Below, in pieces: positions 35,875 through 46,800 of a DNA stretch of 64,000 bases. The notes beneath the pieces are model-generated. The model had not been told where the DNA came from. It made no database searches and saw only the letters and a list, made by a program, of their open reading frames with translations. The stretch covers positions 157,007 to 221,006 of the forward strand of contig JALOAG010000005.1 in the NCBI GenBank assembly GCA_023228875.1, read 5' to 3'. Source of the stretch: Bacteroidia bacterium. GTDB lineage: Bacteria > Bacteroidota > Bacteroidia > NS11-12g > UBA955. The position numbers and the translations under genes were made by a program. Within the stretch, counting starts at the first letter, position 1. Each line of letters opens with the position of its first letter.

Positions 35875-36516
35875 ATGTTAAAGAAAATATCAAGTGTAAT
35901 TTTACTGTGGATGTTCAGTATGAGCATCAACCAAGTCTTTGCTCAGAGAGTCAATGAAACCAAGTTGTCATTTAATAAGCAAGATGTAGCATCATATTCA
36001 ATTGAATATGATGTGTCAAAAGCTGACCTACAACAAGTTGCTGAAAGTTATTTTGGAAAAAATATTAATGGTAAAAAGTCAAAAGCAGAAGGTTTTGTTC
36101 AATATATAGCTGCTTCGTGGAGCATTATGCCTTTTGACAAAGGGGATATTTATTACAAAGTAGAAGGCAATAAAAAGAAATCAACTTTGATAATTCTGGT
36201 GTCGATGGGCTACGATAATTTTGTCAGCTCAAGTACCGAACCTAAAGTATTGGCATCTTTGTCAATGTTTGCATCTGAATTTCAAAAGGAAATTGAGGCA
36301 TATCAGCTCAATGCGAAAATTGTAGCTCAAGAGAAAAAGATTAATGATTTAGAAAAGGACTACAAGAAAAAAATGAAAAAGGAGCGCAAGTATTCTAAAA
36401 AGATAGATAAGCTGAATAAGAAGATAGGCAAGAACAAGAATAAATATGAGTCTATTGCTTCTGAGATTGACAAACAAAAACAATTCTTGGAAGATTTGCA
36501 AAAACAGAAAAAATAA
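35875..36516 (+). CDS. Exported protein with C-terminal coiled coil
   Basis: About 213 residues. The signal peptide is MLKKISSVILLWMFSMSI with cleavage after VFAQ. The central part (FSMNKQDV-type beta region to about residue 140) is unrecognised. From about 150 on the sequence is a lysine/glutamate-rich coiled coil (KKINDLEKDYKKKMKKER). ATG 35860 is an alternative start. tag follows 5 bases later. Confidence 0.65.
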   Translation: MLKKISSVILLWMFSMSINQVFAQRVNETKLSFNKQDVASYSIEYDVSKADLQQVAESYFGKNINGKKSKAEGFVQYIAASWSIMPFDKGDIYYKVEGNKKKSTLIILVSMGYDNFVSSSTEPKVLASLSMFASEFQKEIEAYQLNAKIVAQEKKINDLEKDYKKKMKKERKYSKKIDKLNKKIGKNKNKYESIASEIDKQKQFLEDLQKQKK

Positions 36517-36521
36517 TCTCA

Positions 36522-37118
36522 ATGGACAAACAACTACTTTGTCCTTGGTGTTTGGGCTTTGATAGTTATGTAGATTATCATAATAATGAATGGGGAGTTC
36601 CTTGTACCCATGATAAAAAGCTATTTGAATTTCTTGTGTTAGAAAGTGCTCAAGCCGGACTCAGCTGGGCAACCATTTTGAAAAGAAGAGAAGGATATCG
36701 CAAGGCTTATGCCGACTTTGATCCGGTCATTGTATCTGAATTTACCAATACCCACGTACAAGAACTGCTAATGAATTCAGCAATCATTAGAAATAGGTTG
36801 AAAATAGAATCATCTATACACAATGCCACGTGTTTTATAAAAGTCCAAGAACAATATGGCTCATTTGCACAGTATATTTGGCACTATGTGAATAATCAAC
36901 CTATTCAGAATCGTTGGAAAACAATGGCTGAAGTGCCGTTCCGCACAATTTTATCTGATAAAATTGCCAAGGATATGAAGCAACTTGGTTTTAAATTTCT
37001 TGGCAGCACAATTATGTATTCCTATCTGCAGGCAATGGGATTAATCAATGACCATTTGGTGCACTGCCCGCGTTATAACGAAATACAGAATAAATATGGA
37101 GAAAAGCCGGTATTTTAG
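36522..37118 (+). CDS. tag: DNA-3-methyladenine glycosylase I
   Basis: Removes 3-methyladenine from DNA. 198 residues. Motifs: CPWCLGFDSYVDYHNNEWG at the start, LFEFLVLESAQAGLSWATIL, and LGSTIMYSYLQAMGLINDHLVHC near the end. The zinc-binding residues (N-terminal Cys, late His and Cys in NDHLVHCPRY) are present. It is convergent with bcp, 3 bases between stops. Confidence 0.95.
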   Translation: MDKQLLCPWCLGFDSYVDYHNNEWGVPCTHDKKLFEFLVLESAQAGLSWATILKRREGYRKAYADFDPVIVSEFTNTHVQELLMNSAIIRNRLKIESSIHNATCFIKVQEQYGSFAQYIWHYVNNQPIQNRWKTMAEVPFRTILSDKIAKDMKQLGFKFLGSTIMYSYLQAMGLINDHLVHCPRYNEIQNKYGEKPVF

Positions 37119-37121
37119 TAT

Positions 37122-37580
37122 TTAATCTAAAATTTGCTTCGTATGTCCATTCGTATCAACCTTTTCAATAATTCGTTCAATTTTACCTGATTCATCTATC
37201 AAAAACGTGGTTCTTGCGATTCCCATATATTTGCGTCCGTACATGCTTTTTTCTACCCAAACTCCATAGCTGAGTGCAATTGACTTATCTGTATCTGCAA
37301 TGAGGTCAAACGGAAGTGTATAGTTTTTAATAAACTTTTGGTGGCTTTGTTCGCTGTCCGGACTAATTCCCAAAACAACATAGCCTTGTTTCAGTATATG
37401 TGCATAGTTATCACGCAGATTGCAGGCTTGTGCAGTGCAACCTGGCGTATTGTCTTTTGGATAAAAATATAAGATTACTTTTTTGCCTTTAAAATCATTA
37501 AGAGATACTGTTTTTCCGGCTTGGTTTGTTGAGGTGAACAAAGGTGCGATGTCGCCCTCTTTTAATGGTGATTGGCTCAT
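37122..37580 (-). CDS. bcp: Thioredoxin-dependent thiol peroxidase (Bcp/PrxQ)
   Basis: 152 residues. The peroxidatic cysteine is in YFYPKDNTPGCTAQACNLRD and the resolving cysteine follows five residues later, the atypical 2-Cys pattern of PrxQ. It reduces hydrogen and organic peroxides with thioredoxin. The start overlaps the stop of the upstream M23 peptidase gene by 4 bases, so the two are translationally coupled. Confidence 0.95.
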   Translation of the reverse strand: MSQSPLKEGDIAPLFTSTNQAGKTVSLNDFKGKKVILYFYPKDNTPGCTAQACNLRDNYAHILKQGYVVLGISPDSEQSHQKFIKNYTLPFDLIADTDKSIALSYGVWVEKSMYGRKYMGIARTTFLIDESGKIERIIEKVDTNGHTKQILD

Positions 37581-39433
37581 GGTAATGTAAAAGATTTTTC
37601 AAAAGTAGTCTCATTTCCTCTTTCATCCTTAACTTTTAAGGTAAATACATGTTTTCCTTTGTCAAAGGATGCCGGAATTTTCCCTTTTAAAATACCTGTT
37701 TTAGGTTCAAATTCCATTAATATCCATTGTTTGTCAACATAAGCATTGAAGGTTTTTACACCGGAAAGATTGTCTCCCAGAGAGAAAATCAATTCATGAT
37801 TGGGGTTGAATTTGATTGTAGAGATAGAAGGAGCTATGGTGTCGATTCCAACATAAAAAGAACCGAAATTTCTTATGGATGCTTCTATAAATCCGGCATT
37901 ATACCTGCCTCCAACAGGATGTTTTCTTCCTTTATCTAATTCAACAATTAGAAGTTTTGAACGATGTTCGGGTTTGACTTCGCCTTCTACTTTGATAGCA
38001 ATATTTGAAGCAAAATGGATAGGAACATATAATTCGCCTATTGCCCAGAGTGGGGAATATCCTCCTTTGTGTTCTGTAAATTCTTTTACGCAAACTTGGT
38101 AATTAAAATAAAGTGCATTAGAAGGAAGTGTCAATCGCACTTTGTTATGTGAGAGTGCAAATGATTGACCCGGAACAAAGACTTTACATATTGTTGCATT
38201 TTTTGTATTGCCTTGAACTTCAACGGGGGAGAAGGATGTAGAGCTGTCAGCAATGAAAGTGAATAATACACTATCTTTCCTGCCTGATAAATCATGTGCT
38301 ACAATCTTTATCTTACTTGTATCCGTCAATAAAAAAGTGCCTTTATCTTTTCCATACGAATACAAATCCAGTTTGTTTCCATCATCTTTAAAAAATTTTT
38401 GAGCCTTAATATTTTCTGTTTTGTGAACACAAAAATCAAGATGGCTGTTGATATAGCGTGTTGTATTAAAATTGATTTTTTCAATTTTACATTCAAAAAC
38501 AGCTTGGTCATTTACAAACAACTCAGAGTAATTAATACCAAGGTTTTCATTATGAGAACGAAAGTAATCCTTCATATAGGCTCCTACAGCATATTTTCCC
38601 GGAGGAAGTTTGATTGTTTTATTTCGGGAGGGTAGGTTGTTTTTGTTGGTTCTAATATTGATAAAGGGGTAGGTGCCTTCTTGTTCTCTATATTGGTTGT
38701 CAATTTGATAGATAAATAATTTCAATATTTCAGGTGCAAGGTTGTCAGTAATATTGATTCCAAATAATAATGGGTTCACCGGTTCGGATGTGTTGGTTTT
38801 TCTAATTTCAAAGTGCAAATGAGGTCCACCTGAGCCACCGGTGTTTCCGGAATAAGCAATTAAGTCTCCCTGTTCAACTGCAATCAGACCTTTTTCAGGG
38901 TAAAGTTCTACTTCAAAAGATTGATTTGCATACTGATGCTTACGTATATAAAACTGAATATCTTTACTAAAATGTTGCAGATGGGCATAAACTGTAGTGT
39001 ATCCGTTAGGATGGCTGATATATAATGCGTTCCCATAGCCACTTTGAGAAACATTAATTCTACATACATAACCTTTTGCGGCAGCATAGACCTCTTTTCC
39101 TTCTACTCCATCGGTTCGGATGTCAACACCGGTGTGAAAATGATTTGAGCGCAACTCCCCAAATGTGCCTGCCAAGTAAATATCATCATGCATTGGGAGT
39201 TGAAAGTAGTTTTGAGGGAAGCGACCATCCGGCATCATTTCCGGGGCAGGCTCAGGTTCTTCATCCGGAGCTATTGTTGAATCGATATCAATGATTGAGG
39301 TGTCTCCTGATTGTTCAATGACAACTTGTGTTTGGTTTTTTTTGTCCGGATTACTTAATAATACTAATGCCAGTAGGGGAAATAACAATAAAAGCAATAA
39401 TACGGACCATTTAAGTTCTTTTTTAACCTTCAC
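37577..39433 (-). CDS. M23 family metallopeptidase (LytM-type)
   Basis: About 618 residues. An N-terminal membrane segment (WSVLLLLLLFPLLALVLLS) anchors it or acts as a signal. The peptidase domain has HFHTGVDIRTDG and GPHLHFEIRK, giving the HxxxD and HxH zinc ligands of LytM enzymes that cut peptidoglycan crosslinks. A long beta-rich C-terminal part follows. I prefer GTG 39433 (MKVKKELKWS); the frame opens at TTG 39457. Confidence 0.88.
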   Translation of the reverse strand: MKVKKELKWSVLLLLLLFPLLALVLLSNPDKKNQTQVVIEQSGDTSIIDIDSTIAPDEEPEPAPEMMPDGRFPQNYFQLPMHDDIYLAGTFGELRSNHFHTGVDIRTDGVEGKEVYAAAKGYVCRINVSQSGYGNALYISHPNGYTTVYAHLQHFSKDIQFYIRKHQYANQSFEVELYPEKGLIAVEQGDLIAYSGNTGGSGGPHLHFEIRKTNTSEPVNPLLFGINITDNLAPEILKLFIYQIDNQYREQEGTYPFINIRTNKNNLPSRNKTIKLPPGKYAVGAYMKDYFRSHNENLGINYSELFVNDQAVFECKIEKINFNTTRYINSHLDFCVHKTENIKAQKFFKDDGNKLDLYSYGKDKGTFLLTDTSKIKIVAHDLSGRKDSVLFTFIADSSTSFSPVEVQGNTKNATICKVFVPGQSFALSHNKVRLTLPSNALYFNYQVCVKEFTEHKGGYSPLWAIGELYVPIHFASNIAIKVEGEVKPEHRSKLLIVELDKGRKHPVGGRYNAGFIEASIRNFGSFYVGIDTIAPSISTIKFNPNHELIFSLGDNLSGVKTFNAYVDKQWILMEFEPKTGILKGKIPASFDKGKHVFTLKVKDERGNETTFEKSFTLP

Positions 39434-39546
39434 AACTGCAAAACAAACGCTTGCCAACGAGATGAGTTTGAATAAATGTTCACATAGGTTGAAAACATTG
39501 AGATGCTGTCTATGATTTTCAGCAAATCACTACAGTAATGGTATTT

Positions 39547-40704
39547 CTATACGCCTAAACGGTACAGAAAGTAGATTCCAATTGAATGTTGGAATTTTTT
39601 TGTTGAGATTTCGTAAATAGGTTCGAATCTCAAGTTGAGTTTAAGATTATGTTTTATAAGTGGTTTGGAATAGATAAAACGGAAGAAAATCAACTCTCTT
39701 TCTCGCTCAAGTGAATAAAAGTTGTCATAATTAAAACTGTTAAACAACGGAGTGCCCAACGCAGAGAAATATTCCCAGCCTTTCCAATAGCTTGCCATAA
39801 AAGAAAAGCCTTTGTGTGCGACACCACCATTGATATAAATTCCCATTCCGTCTTTGTAGGGTTGTCTTAATTCAAGTGAATGGTCTAAAGCATGAAGAAA
39901 ATATGGTTGAAAAGTCCATTGTAATTTTTTCTTATTGCCAAATGTAATTTCAGTTCCAAGTGCATTATTTGTGTGATTCACAAGAGGCAAGTCCACAGAT
40001 GAACCACCCTTGTGTTGGTTTGTCATTTGGGTAATCAGTTTTGTCTGAAAGGCAGATTCTGCATCTCCGACCAATAAATATACAAAGGACACACCGGATT
40101 CTAAAATTTCTTGTCTGTTCAATTGAGCATTTGCTGTTTGTCTCCAATTAATCCAAATGTCTGCAAAAAGTTTTTTATTGCTATGAATGACCTGGAATCC
40201 ATTTTCGATTCTATCATACAACATCCTTTCAAATCTGTACAAAGGCTCAATGAGTTTATGTTCTAATCCTCCATATAAAGTTCCGAAAACAAACCGTGTG
40301 TGTTTGAATTGATAGTCAAATGTGAAAGTAGGGGTATTGCTTGCAAAAGTATTTTCTCCAAAGTTTTTTTGAAGGAAAACACCGCCTTTTAACTTAAACT
40401 CCTTGTCTTTAAAAGGTTTCCAAACAAGGGTAGGGTAGAGTTGATAGCCGAAAAATGTTTCACCGGGTTCAATATTGCTAAAATATTCATTGTTTTTTAC
40501 AAAACACAAGGTAATGAAATCAATATAAAACTGTTCGTTTATCTTGCCTAATGGGTTGAAAATATTAACAGTACTTCCATTTTTAATCCTGTCGGGGATA
40601 AAGGTACGCTCGTTTGTAGCAATATAGAAAGGCTTATTAGGTAATTGTGCGAATAAACTTTGACAACTTACCAATAAAAATCCAATACAAAAAATCCTGT
40701 GCAA
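39547..40704 (-). CDS. Hypothetical outer-membrane protein
   Basis: 385 residues with a signal peptide (IFCIGFLLVSCQSLFAQ) and a beta-rich body typical of outer-membrane barrels, ending IYFLYRLGV with a terminal hydrophobic strand. The only start at the signal peptide is TTG 40704. Family not recognised. It is the third gene of a lipoprotein-DUF5723-barrel series on the minus strand. Confidence 0.65.
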   Translation of the reverse strand: MHRIFCIGFLLVSCQSLFAQLPNKPFYIATNERTFIPDRIKNGSTVNIFNPLGKINEQFYIDFITLCFVKNNEYFSNIEPGETFFGYQLYPTLVWKPFKDKEFKLKGGVFLQKNFGENTFASNTPTFTFDYQFKHTRFVFGTLYGGLEHKLIEPLYRFERMLYDRIENGFQVIHSNKKLFADIWINWRQTANAQLNRQEILESGVSFVYLLVGDAESAFQTKLITQMTNQHKGGSSVDLPLVNHTNNALGTEITFGNKKKLQWTFQPYFLHALDHSLELRQPYKDGMGIYINGGVAHKGFSFMASYWKGWEYFSALGTPLFNSFNYDNFYSLERERELIFFRFIYSKPLIKHNLKLNLRFEPIYEISTKKFQHSIGIYFLYRLGV

Positions 40705-40724
40705 GACTGTAAAGAGTATAATGT

Positions 40725-42191
40725 TTATTTAGTTTCAGCAGGCTGAGCTTCTGTGGGAGGGGTGTCAGGTGGAGAATCCGGTTGTGATTTTCTACCTTTC
40801 TTATTTGTTTGCTTTTTATTTCTTTCACCCGGTGGTATATAGTCCGGAGAACAAGGGTTTTTCTTGTCCTTACCATAAGCGAATACAATATTGACACCTG
40901 TCCTCAGGTGCACAGTTCTTGTATCTAAAGGATTGAAAAATAAGAATCCGGCATTGTTGGTAACAATCCACCACTGAATAGGACCGAGGTTGGCTGCGAG
41001 TCCAAGTCCAATGTTTGAAAGCCTCCTATTCATTAATGAAATATTGCCTTGCAAATTCAAAATACGTCCTAATCTCATTTGTCCGTTTACAGACCAGGCG
41101 GTACTCAATCTTTTGTTAGAAATTTCTCCATACATCATAGCACCCACTCTATTGCCTTTCCAGATTTCATAAGAACCTGAAAGATAAATTTTAGGTATCA
41201 GGTTTGTTTTGTATCTGGCAGAAGGTTCATCACCCAAGTCAAATGTCTGTGTAATTGTGTCCACCAATTTTTCAAACATATCACTATTGCCGGATAATGC
41301 ATCAGAATTAAATCCTCTAAACTCAAAAGTTTTTGTTTGAGATTTGTTGTAATAACGTTTGCCGCCCTCAGACCAGCTGATAAATCCCAAGTCAAGCAAT
41401 GAACCTGTGAGTAAGAGTTTTTTATCTAACATCAAATAGGTTGCTCCCAAATCAATTCCATAGCCGAGATTTTTTTGTTTTAATAAATCAGAAAAATCTT
41501 GGTTATCATCAGGCAATGTTGTTCTGAAATCCAGATCATTGTCAAAAGTAACTTGATAATATTCGGAATTAGTAGTGATATTAAACTTAGCCGTTTTAGT
41601 ATAAATATTGGCTAAACCTTTCAAGTATTTAAGTCTTGCGCCAACTGACAAATTGCAATTCACTTGGTAGGCAGCACCGGCAGAGAAATCAAGATATGCT
41701 GTGCTATTTACTCTAAAACCACCAATGTTGAGCGGCTTTCCTACATTTTCATCTGCCAAGTTTCCTTGAAGCAAAAAGGCAAACAAATCATAAGGGTAAT
41801 TAAGCCTGAATTGAAATTTTTCCGCAGCAGCAGCATGTATAAACAACTTTGGCGTAACACGTACACCAAACGAAAAGTTGACAAGTTGATCAAGTTTTGT
41901 AGCATTATTTCTACGCATACTTTCTAAGAACTTACCGGTTGACCAGGTAAAGCTGTCCGAATTGTTATCAAATTTTCGTAGGTCGTTTATTGCAAAACTG
42001 TTAGAAAATCCGAGTCCCACATCATAAAAAGTCAGATAGAATCGAGTAATAGGGTTAAGAGCCGGATTGAGTGAATGTCTTTGACCCAGAAACTCCATAT
42101 TGTGTAATGTCAGTTCTTGAGCACTAACAGAGGAGCTAAGAGCTATAAAAACAAAAGTCAAAAGTTTGTTGGTGAATTTTATTTTTTTCAT
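40725..42191 (-). CDS. DUF5723 family outer-membrane protein
   Basis: 488 residues. Signal peptide ends SSVSAQE. The start of the mature part (LTLHNMEFLGQRHSLNPALNP) is typical of DUF5723, a Bacteroidota family predicted to be a beta-barrel. The C-terminus is an unusual proline, lysine and serine-rich tail. It lies 2 bases after the lipoprotein gene, so the two are co-transcribed. Confidence 0.78.
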   Translation of the reverse strand: MKKIKFTNKLLTFVFIALSSSVSAQELTLHNMEFLGQRHSLNPALNPITRFYLTFYDVGLGFSNSFAINDLRKFDNNSDSFTWSTGKFLESMRRNNATKLDQLVNFSFGVRVTPKLFIHAAAAEKFQFRLNYPYDLFAFLLQGNLADENVGKPLNIGGFRVNSTAYLDFSAGAAYQVNCNLSVGARLKYLKGLANIYTKTAKFNITTNSEYYQVTFDNDLDFRTTLPDDNQDFSDLLKQKNLGYGIDLGATYLMLDKKLLLTGSLLDLGFISWSEGGKRYYNKSQTKTFEFRGFNSDALSGNSDMFEKLVDTITQTFDLGDEPSARYKTNLIPKIYLSGSYEIWKGNRVGAMMYGEISNKRLSTAWSVNGQMRLGRILNLQGNISLMNRRLSNIGLGLAANLGPIQWWIVTNNAGFLFFNPLDTRTVHLRTGVNIVFAYGKDKKNPCSPDYIPPGERNKKQTNKKGRKSQPDSPPDTPPTEAQPAETK

Positions 42192-42193
42192 GA

Positions 42194-43816
42194 TTAGTTG
42201 TTTTTAATAATACCTTTAGCTCTTGTTTTAATTCCAGCTTTAATCACGATTTTATTATCAGGATAAATCTTTACAGGAGTATTGCCATTGTTAAATGACA
42301 ATGCTTCGGCTTTTATTCCTATTTTGTTCACATTCTGTGCGTTCAGTTTCTTTAGCAATACTTGGTCTAAACGAATATAAGTAGTTTTTCTACTTGCATT
42401 GGTTACTTTTCCGTTTCCATCCACCGGAGCGGGAACTACCACTTCTGTTTGGCTTAAAGTTTTAAATACAGAATCAACTGCAACATTATTTACAGAGTCT
42501 AAGAAATAGATTTGGAAATTGAGACCTACCGGTAATGTGTTTTCAATGATTAATTTAATTTCAGCATAATCAATGATGTCGGCATCTTTAGGAGCTGTAA
42601 ATTCTGCTGTGTCCACAAAGCCAAAGTTTTTAAATGAGCCATAAAATGGTAATTCAATTTCGGAGGTCATGGTTACTCTGCTGGTATCGAGTGCAAAGTT
42701 TTTAGTAATTCCACCGGGATTGATGTCAGCTTGAGCACCAAACTGTATATCCGTAATATTAGATTCAATCAGTTGTTTAACATTGACTTGAGGTGATTTT
42801 AAAATGAGTGTACTACGTTTGTTATTAAAGATTTGTGCTGGTCTGTCAATTGTAAAGGGGAGCGCCACTCCGGTGATGGGCATTGTAGAGCCGTCTTGTT
42901 TCTTTGCTTCAAAAGGATTGAGCGTATTAATTCTGACTGCCATACCATAAGTATTGTCAAAGTATAAATTAAAGCGAGGGTCTTCTGCGGAGATGTTACC
43001 TTCTCCGGATGCAAGTTCAAAGAGTTTTACCTCTAAGTTTCTTGTGGGTATATTTAATGGTGCATTTCCAAAATAGCCGAAAATGCGTTTGAAATTTTGG
43101 TTGACTATATTCAGATTGTAACTGATGTTTTGACCACTTGTAATAATATCTGATACCGAGTTCTTGTCTAATCTGATAAGCATTTTTACACGTAATCTGT
43201 TGGTGTTCATTCCGTTTAAGGTTAAGTCTGCCTTGTATCCGGCAATGTCAACATTGTCAGATGCGGAATTATTTGCAGGGATGTTAAAGTTACCATTGTA
43301 GGGTACATTGCTTGGTGTCAAGAAACTTTCTATGATAAATGAAACATTTGCAGGGATTTGAAGGGTGGAATTGAGCAAAACGTTTAATGTTCCTTCTTTA
43401 TAAATGATGGAGTCAATTTCATAAGGATTTAAGTTAAACACCCAGTCAAAAGTAATGCTGTCATATAGAGAAGTGCCAACCGATGCAGAGTTAAATGCAA
43501 CAATGAATGGAGCGGACATGGGCATTGTGTTTCCTGCTGATTGGTCTGTAAGTACTATGTAGTCATTTCCTATGAGCGAAGAGGAGTTCTGACCGGCAAT
43601 GTAGCTGATATAGCCTTCGTCATTAATGAAGATTTGATTCAATGAATCGTAGCGTCTCAGTAAATCCATAGCGGTGAACTGGTCATTAAACAGAGCAACA
43701 CCATAAGTACCATCAATTTCGATTCCTTTTGACTTATTGAAATCAAAGTCGCTTTCTTTGATACAGCCCCACAGTAGGACTGAAAGAATAAAAGTAAAGA
43801 GTAATTTATTTTTCAT
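42194..43816 (-). CDS. Large lipoprotein, hypothetical
   Basis: 540 residues. Lipoprotein signal with lipobox LLWGC. The body is beta-rich and Asn/Asp-rich, without a recognised domain. A TACTTTTG -7 box (43846-43853) lies 30 bases upstream. It leads an operon with the DUF5723 barrel and a second barrel, so it may be a surface-lipoprotein partner of them. Confidence 0.68.
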   Translation of the reverse strand: MKNKLLFTFILSVLLWGCIKESDFDFNKSKGIEIDGTYGVALFNDQFTAMDLLRRYDSLNQIFINDEGYISYIAGQNSSSLIGNDYIVLTDQSAGNTMPMSAPFIVAFNSASVGTSLYDSITFDWVFNLNPYEIDSIIYKEGTLNVLLNSTLQIPANVSFIIESFLTPSNVPYNGNFNIPANNSASDNVDIAGYKADLTLNGMNTNRLRVKMLIRLDKNSVSDIITSGQNISYNLNIVNQNFKRIFGYFGNAPLNIPTRNLEVKLFELASGEGNISAEDPRFNLYFDNTYGMAVRINTLNPFEAKKQDGSTMPITGVALPFTIDRPAQIFNNKRSTLILKSPQVNVKQLIESNITDIQFGAQADINPGGITKNFALDTSRVTMTSEIELPFYGSFKNFGFVDTAEFTAPKDADIIDYAEIKLIIENTLPVGLNFQIYFLDSVNNVAVDSVFKTLSQTEVVVPAPVDGNGKVTNASRKTTYIRLDQVLLKKLNAQNVNKIGIKAEALSFNNGNTPVKIYPDNKIVIKAGIKTRAKGIIKNN

Positions 43817-43845
43817 AAGTATATTAATGTGCTGAGGTAATTTGA

Positions 43846-43853
43846 CAAAAGTA
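43846..43853 (-). promoter_or_regulatory. -7 box (TACTTTTG) for the lipoprotein-DUF5723 operon
   Basis: CAAAAGTA on the plus strand; matches TAnnTTTG on the minus strand, 30 bases before the start at 43816. Confidence 0.5.
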
Positions 43854-43883
43854 ATTTATTGCGTGAAAACTATGTAATATTTT

Positions 43884-46800
43884 TTAACATTTCAAGGTCT
43901 CTAAAATGTTGAGTGCTGCTTTAAGGCTGTTGATATTATGTACATTTAGTATCAGTGATTTTGAACTTTGTTTTAAATTGTATTTGAGTGGATTGTTGGT
44001 TATTTGAGTCAGTAGGTGCTGGAATGTGGCATGGTTAAAATAAGCACTGTTGGGATTGGATTGTAAATAAATTCTCATTTCATTATTTGATAGCGTAATC
44101 TTTTCAAACCCAAGTTCTTTTCCTTTCCATTTCAATCGTATTGTTTCAATAAGTTCTAATGTTGGAGGAGGAATAGTGCCAAATCTGTCTTCGAGATTAC
44201 TTGCGAACTTTGCTAAATCTGCATCATTTTCAATCGCTGAAAGCTCCTGATACAATAGAAGTCGTTCAGAAATTTGACTGACATAATAATCCGGAATTAA
44301 CATTTCATAATCTGTTTCAACCACACATTCTTTAGAAGCAATTACTTCATTCTGATTGTCAAAGAGTTCTTTGAATTCGTCTTCTTTCAGTTCGCCAACA
44401 GCTTCATCCAGAATCTTGTGGTACATATCAAACCCAATTTCGGAAATGAAACCGCTTTGTTCTCCGCCCAATAAATTGCCGGCACCTCTGATGTCTAAAT
44501 CGCGCATTGCAATTTGGAAACCGCTGCCCAAGTCTGTAAATTCTTCTATTGTTTTGAGTCTTTTTCGAGCTTCTTCTGTTAACGAAGAAAGGGGAGGAGC
44601 AAGCAGAATACAATATGCCTTTGTGTTAGAACGCCCGACTCTACCTCGCATTTGGTGTAAATCGCTCAATCCAAACATGTGTGCATTGTTTATAATAATG
44701 GTGTTACCATTTGGAATGTCAAGTCCTGTTTCGATAATTGTGGTAGAGATGAGTACATCAAATTCGCCTTCAATGAAACGTATCATTGTTTTTTCCAAAT
44801 CATCACCTTCCATTTGACCATGTGCAACTGCTGTTCTAATATCAGGCATTTCATTCTCTATCATTTTGCGAATTGCTTCAATGTCTTTGACTCTGTTGTG
44901 AACAAAAAATACCTGACCTCCGCGGCTCACTTCCTTGTCAATAGCATTGATAATGACTTCTTTGTTAAAAACATGTAATTCAGTTTGAATGGGCTGTCTG
45001 TTGGGAGGAGGGGTGTTAATCACTGACAAATCTCTTGCTCCCATTAATGAAAAGTGAAGTGTGCGCGGGATTGGTGTAGCGGTGAGTGTCAGGGTGTCAA
45101 TATTTACGCGGAGTTCACGCAGTTTTTCTTTTGCACTCACACCGAATTTTTGTTCTTCGTCTATGATTAAAAGACCTAAATCCTTGAATTTAACATCTTT
45201 TCCAATCAATCGATGTGTTCCAATGATGATGTCAGTTTTACCTTCGCTTAATTTCTTAAGCGTTTTTTTTTGCTCACTTGGAGATTTAAAACGATTTATA
45301 AAATCAACTGATACAGGCAGATTTTCCATGCGTTCTCCAAATGTTCTGTAATGCTGATAAGCAAGAATGGTAGTGGGAACTAAAACAGCAACTTGTTTGC
45401 CGTCCAACACAGCTTTGAATGCAGCTCTGATTGCTACTTCTGTTTTGCCAAATCCAACATCACCACAAAGAAGCCTGTCCATTGGTTGGTTTTTTTCCAT
45501 GTCTTTCTTTACTTCATCTGTTGCTTTAGCTTGGTCTTCTGTGTCTTCATAGAGGAAGGAGGCTTCTAATTCATTTTGCAAATAATTATCAGGGCTAAAC
45601 GCAAAGCCGGGCTGCGCTTTTCGGGCTGCATAAAGTTTTATTAATTCGCGTGCAATGTCTTTTACCTTTCGTTTGGTATTTGCTTTTTGCTTTTCCCAAA
45701 CCCCACTTCCCAATTTGTGCACTTTCGGAATGGTGCCTTCTTGTCCTGAAAAACGTGAAATCTTATGAAGTGAACTAATGCTCACATAAAGCATATCATT
45801 ATCTCTATACACAATCTTAACCACTTCTTGGATTTTGCCTTTAACATCCATTTTTTGTAGTCCGGCAAATTTCCCAACCCCATGATCAATATGTGTAACA
45901 AAATCACCTATTTTTAACTCTTGAAGTTCTTTTAGGGTAAGAGCCGCATTTTTATTTGTTCTGCTATGTTTGTTTTTATATCGGTAATAGCGGTTAAAGA
46001 TTTGATGCTCAGTATATAATGCAATTTTTAAATCTTTATCTACAAAGCCTAATGATAGAGCATGGTAAATAGGTTCAAATTTGATGTCGCGTTGCTTATC
46101 CTTAATTATTGCTTCAAGCCGTTCCAATTGTCGTGGTTGCTCAGAAAAAAGAAGGTTTTTGATTCCTAAAACTTCATTTTCTTTCAAATGATTAAGCGCT
46201 AGGTCTAAGCCTTTGCCGAACAAGGGTTGTTCTTTTTGGTTAAAATTAATATCGTGATTACTTTTGAGTTTAAAGTATGAGCCAAATTCAACAATTGGAA
46301 ATTTGCATAACTCTCTATAAGTTGTCCCCATATTCAAAAAGAATTCCGAGTTAGAAATTTCCTTTTCGATATTCTCTAAAATCCATGCTAAATCCTTAAC
46401 AAATACAATAGTGTTTAACTTGAGATATTTGAAAAATGAGTCTGCATTTTGTGCGTTTTGTAGTTGAGAAATATTGGGCACCAATTTGAACCATTGTACT
46501 TTGCTGACTGAGAGTTGAGTTTCAGGGTCAAAAACCCTGATTGATTCAATAGCATCTCCATCCAAAGCAATACGATAGGGTAAATTAGAATCATAAGAGA
46601 ATATATCAATGATAGAGCCTCTAATTGCAAAATGCCCCGGTTGAAATACAAACTCTTCACGTTCATATCCTTGTTCATCTAGCACCTCAATCATAAAGTC
46701 AATGTCAAAGTTGTCAGCTACATTCAGAGTAACGGTCTTGTTTTCAAGCAAAGAGCCTTCTATTGCTTTTTCAGAAATTGCAGAGGTATAAGTTACAATG

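Noticed and set aside
39601..39640. tRNA-like GGTTCGAATC sequence
   Set aside because: It lies in a coding region and no acceptor or anticodon stem surrounds it.
40637..40897. Minus-strand frame bridging two barrel genes
   Set aside because: It is out of frame with both real genes, which have signal peptides and good starts.
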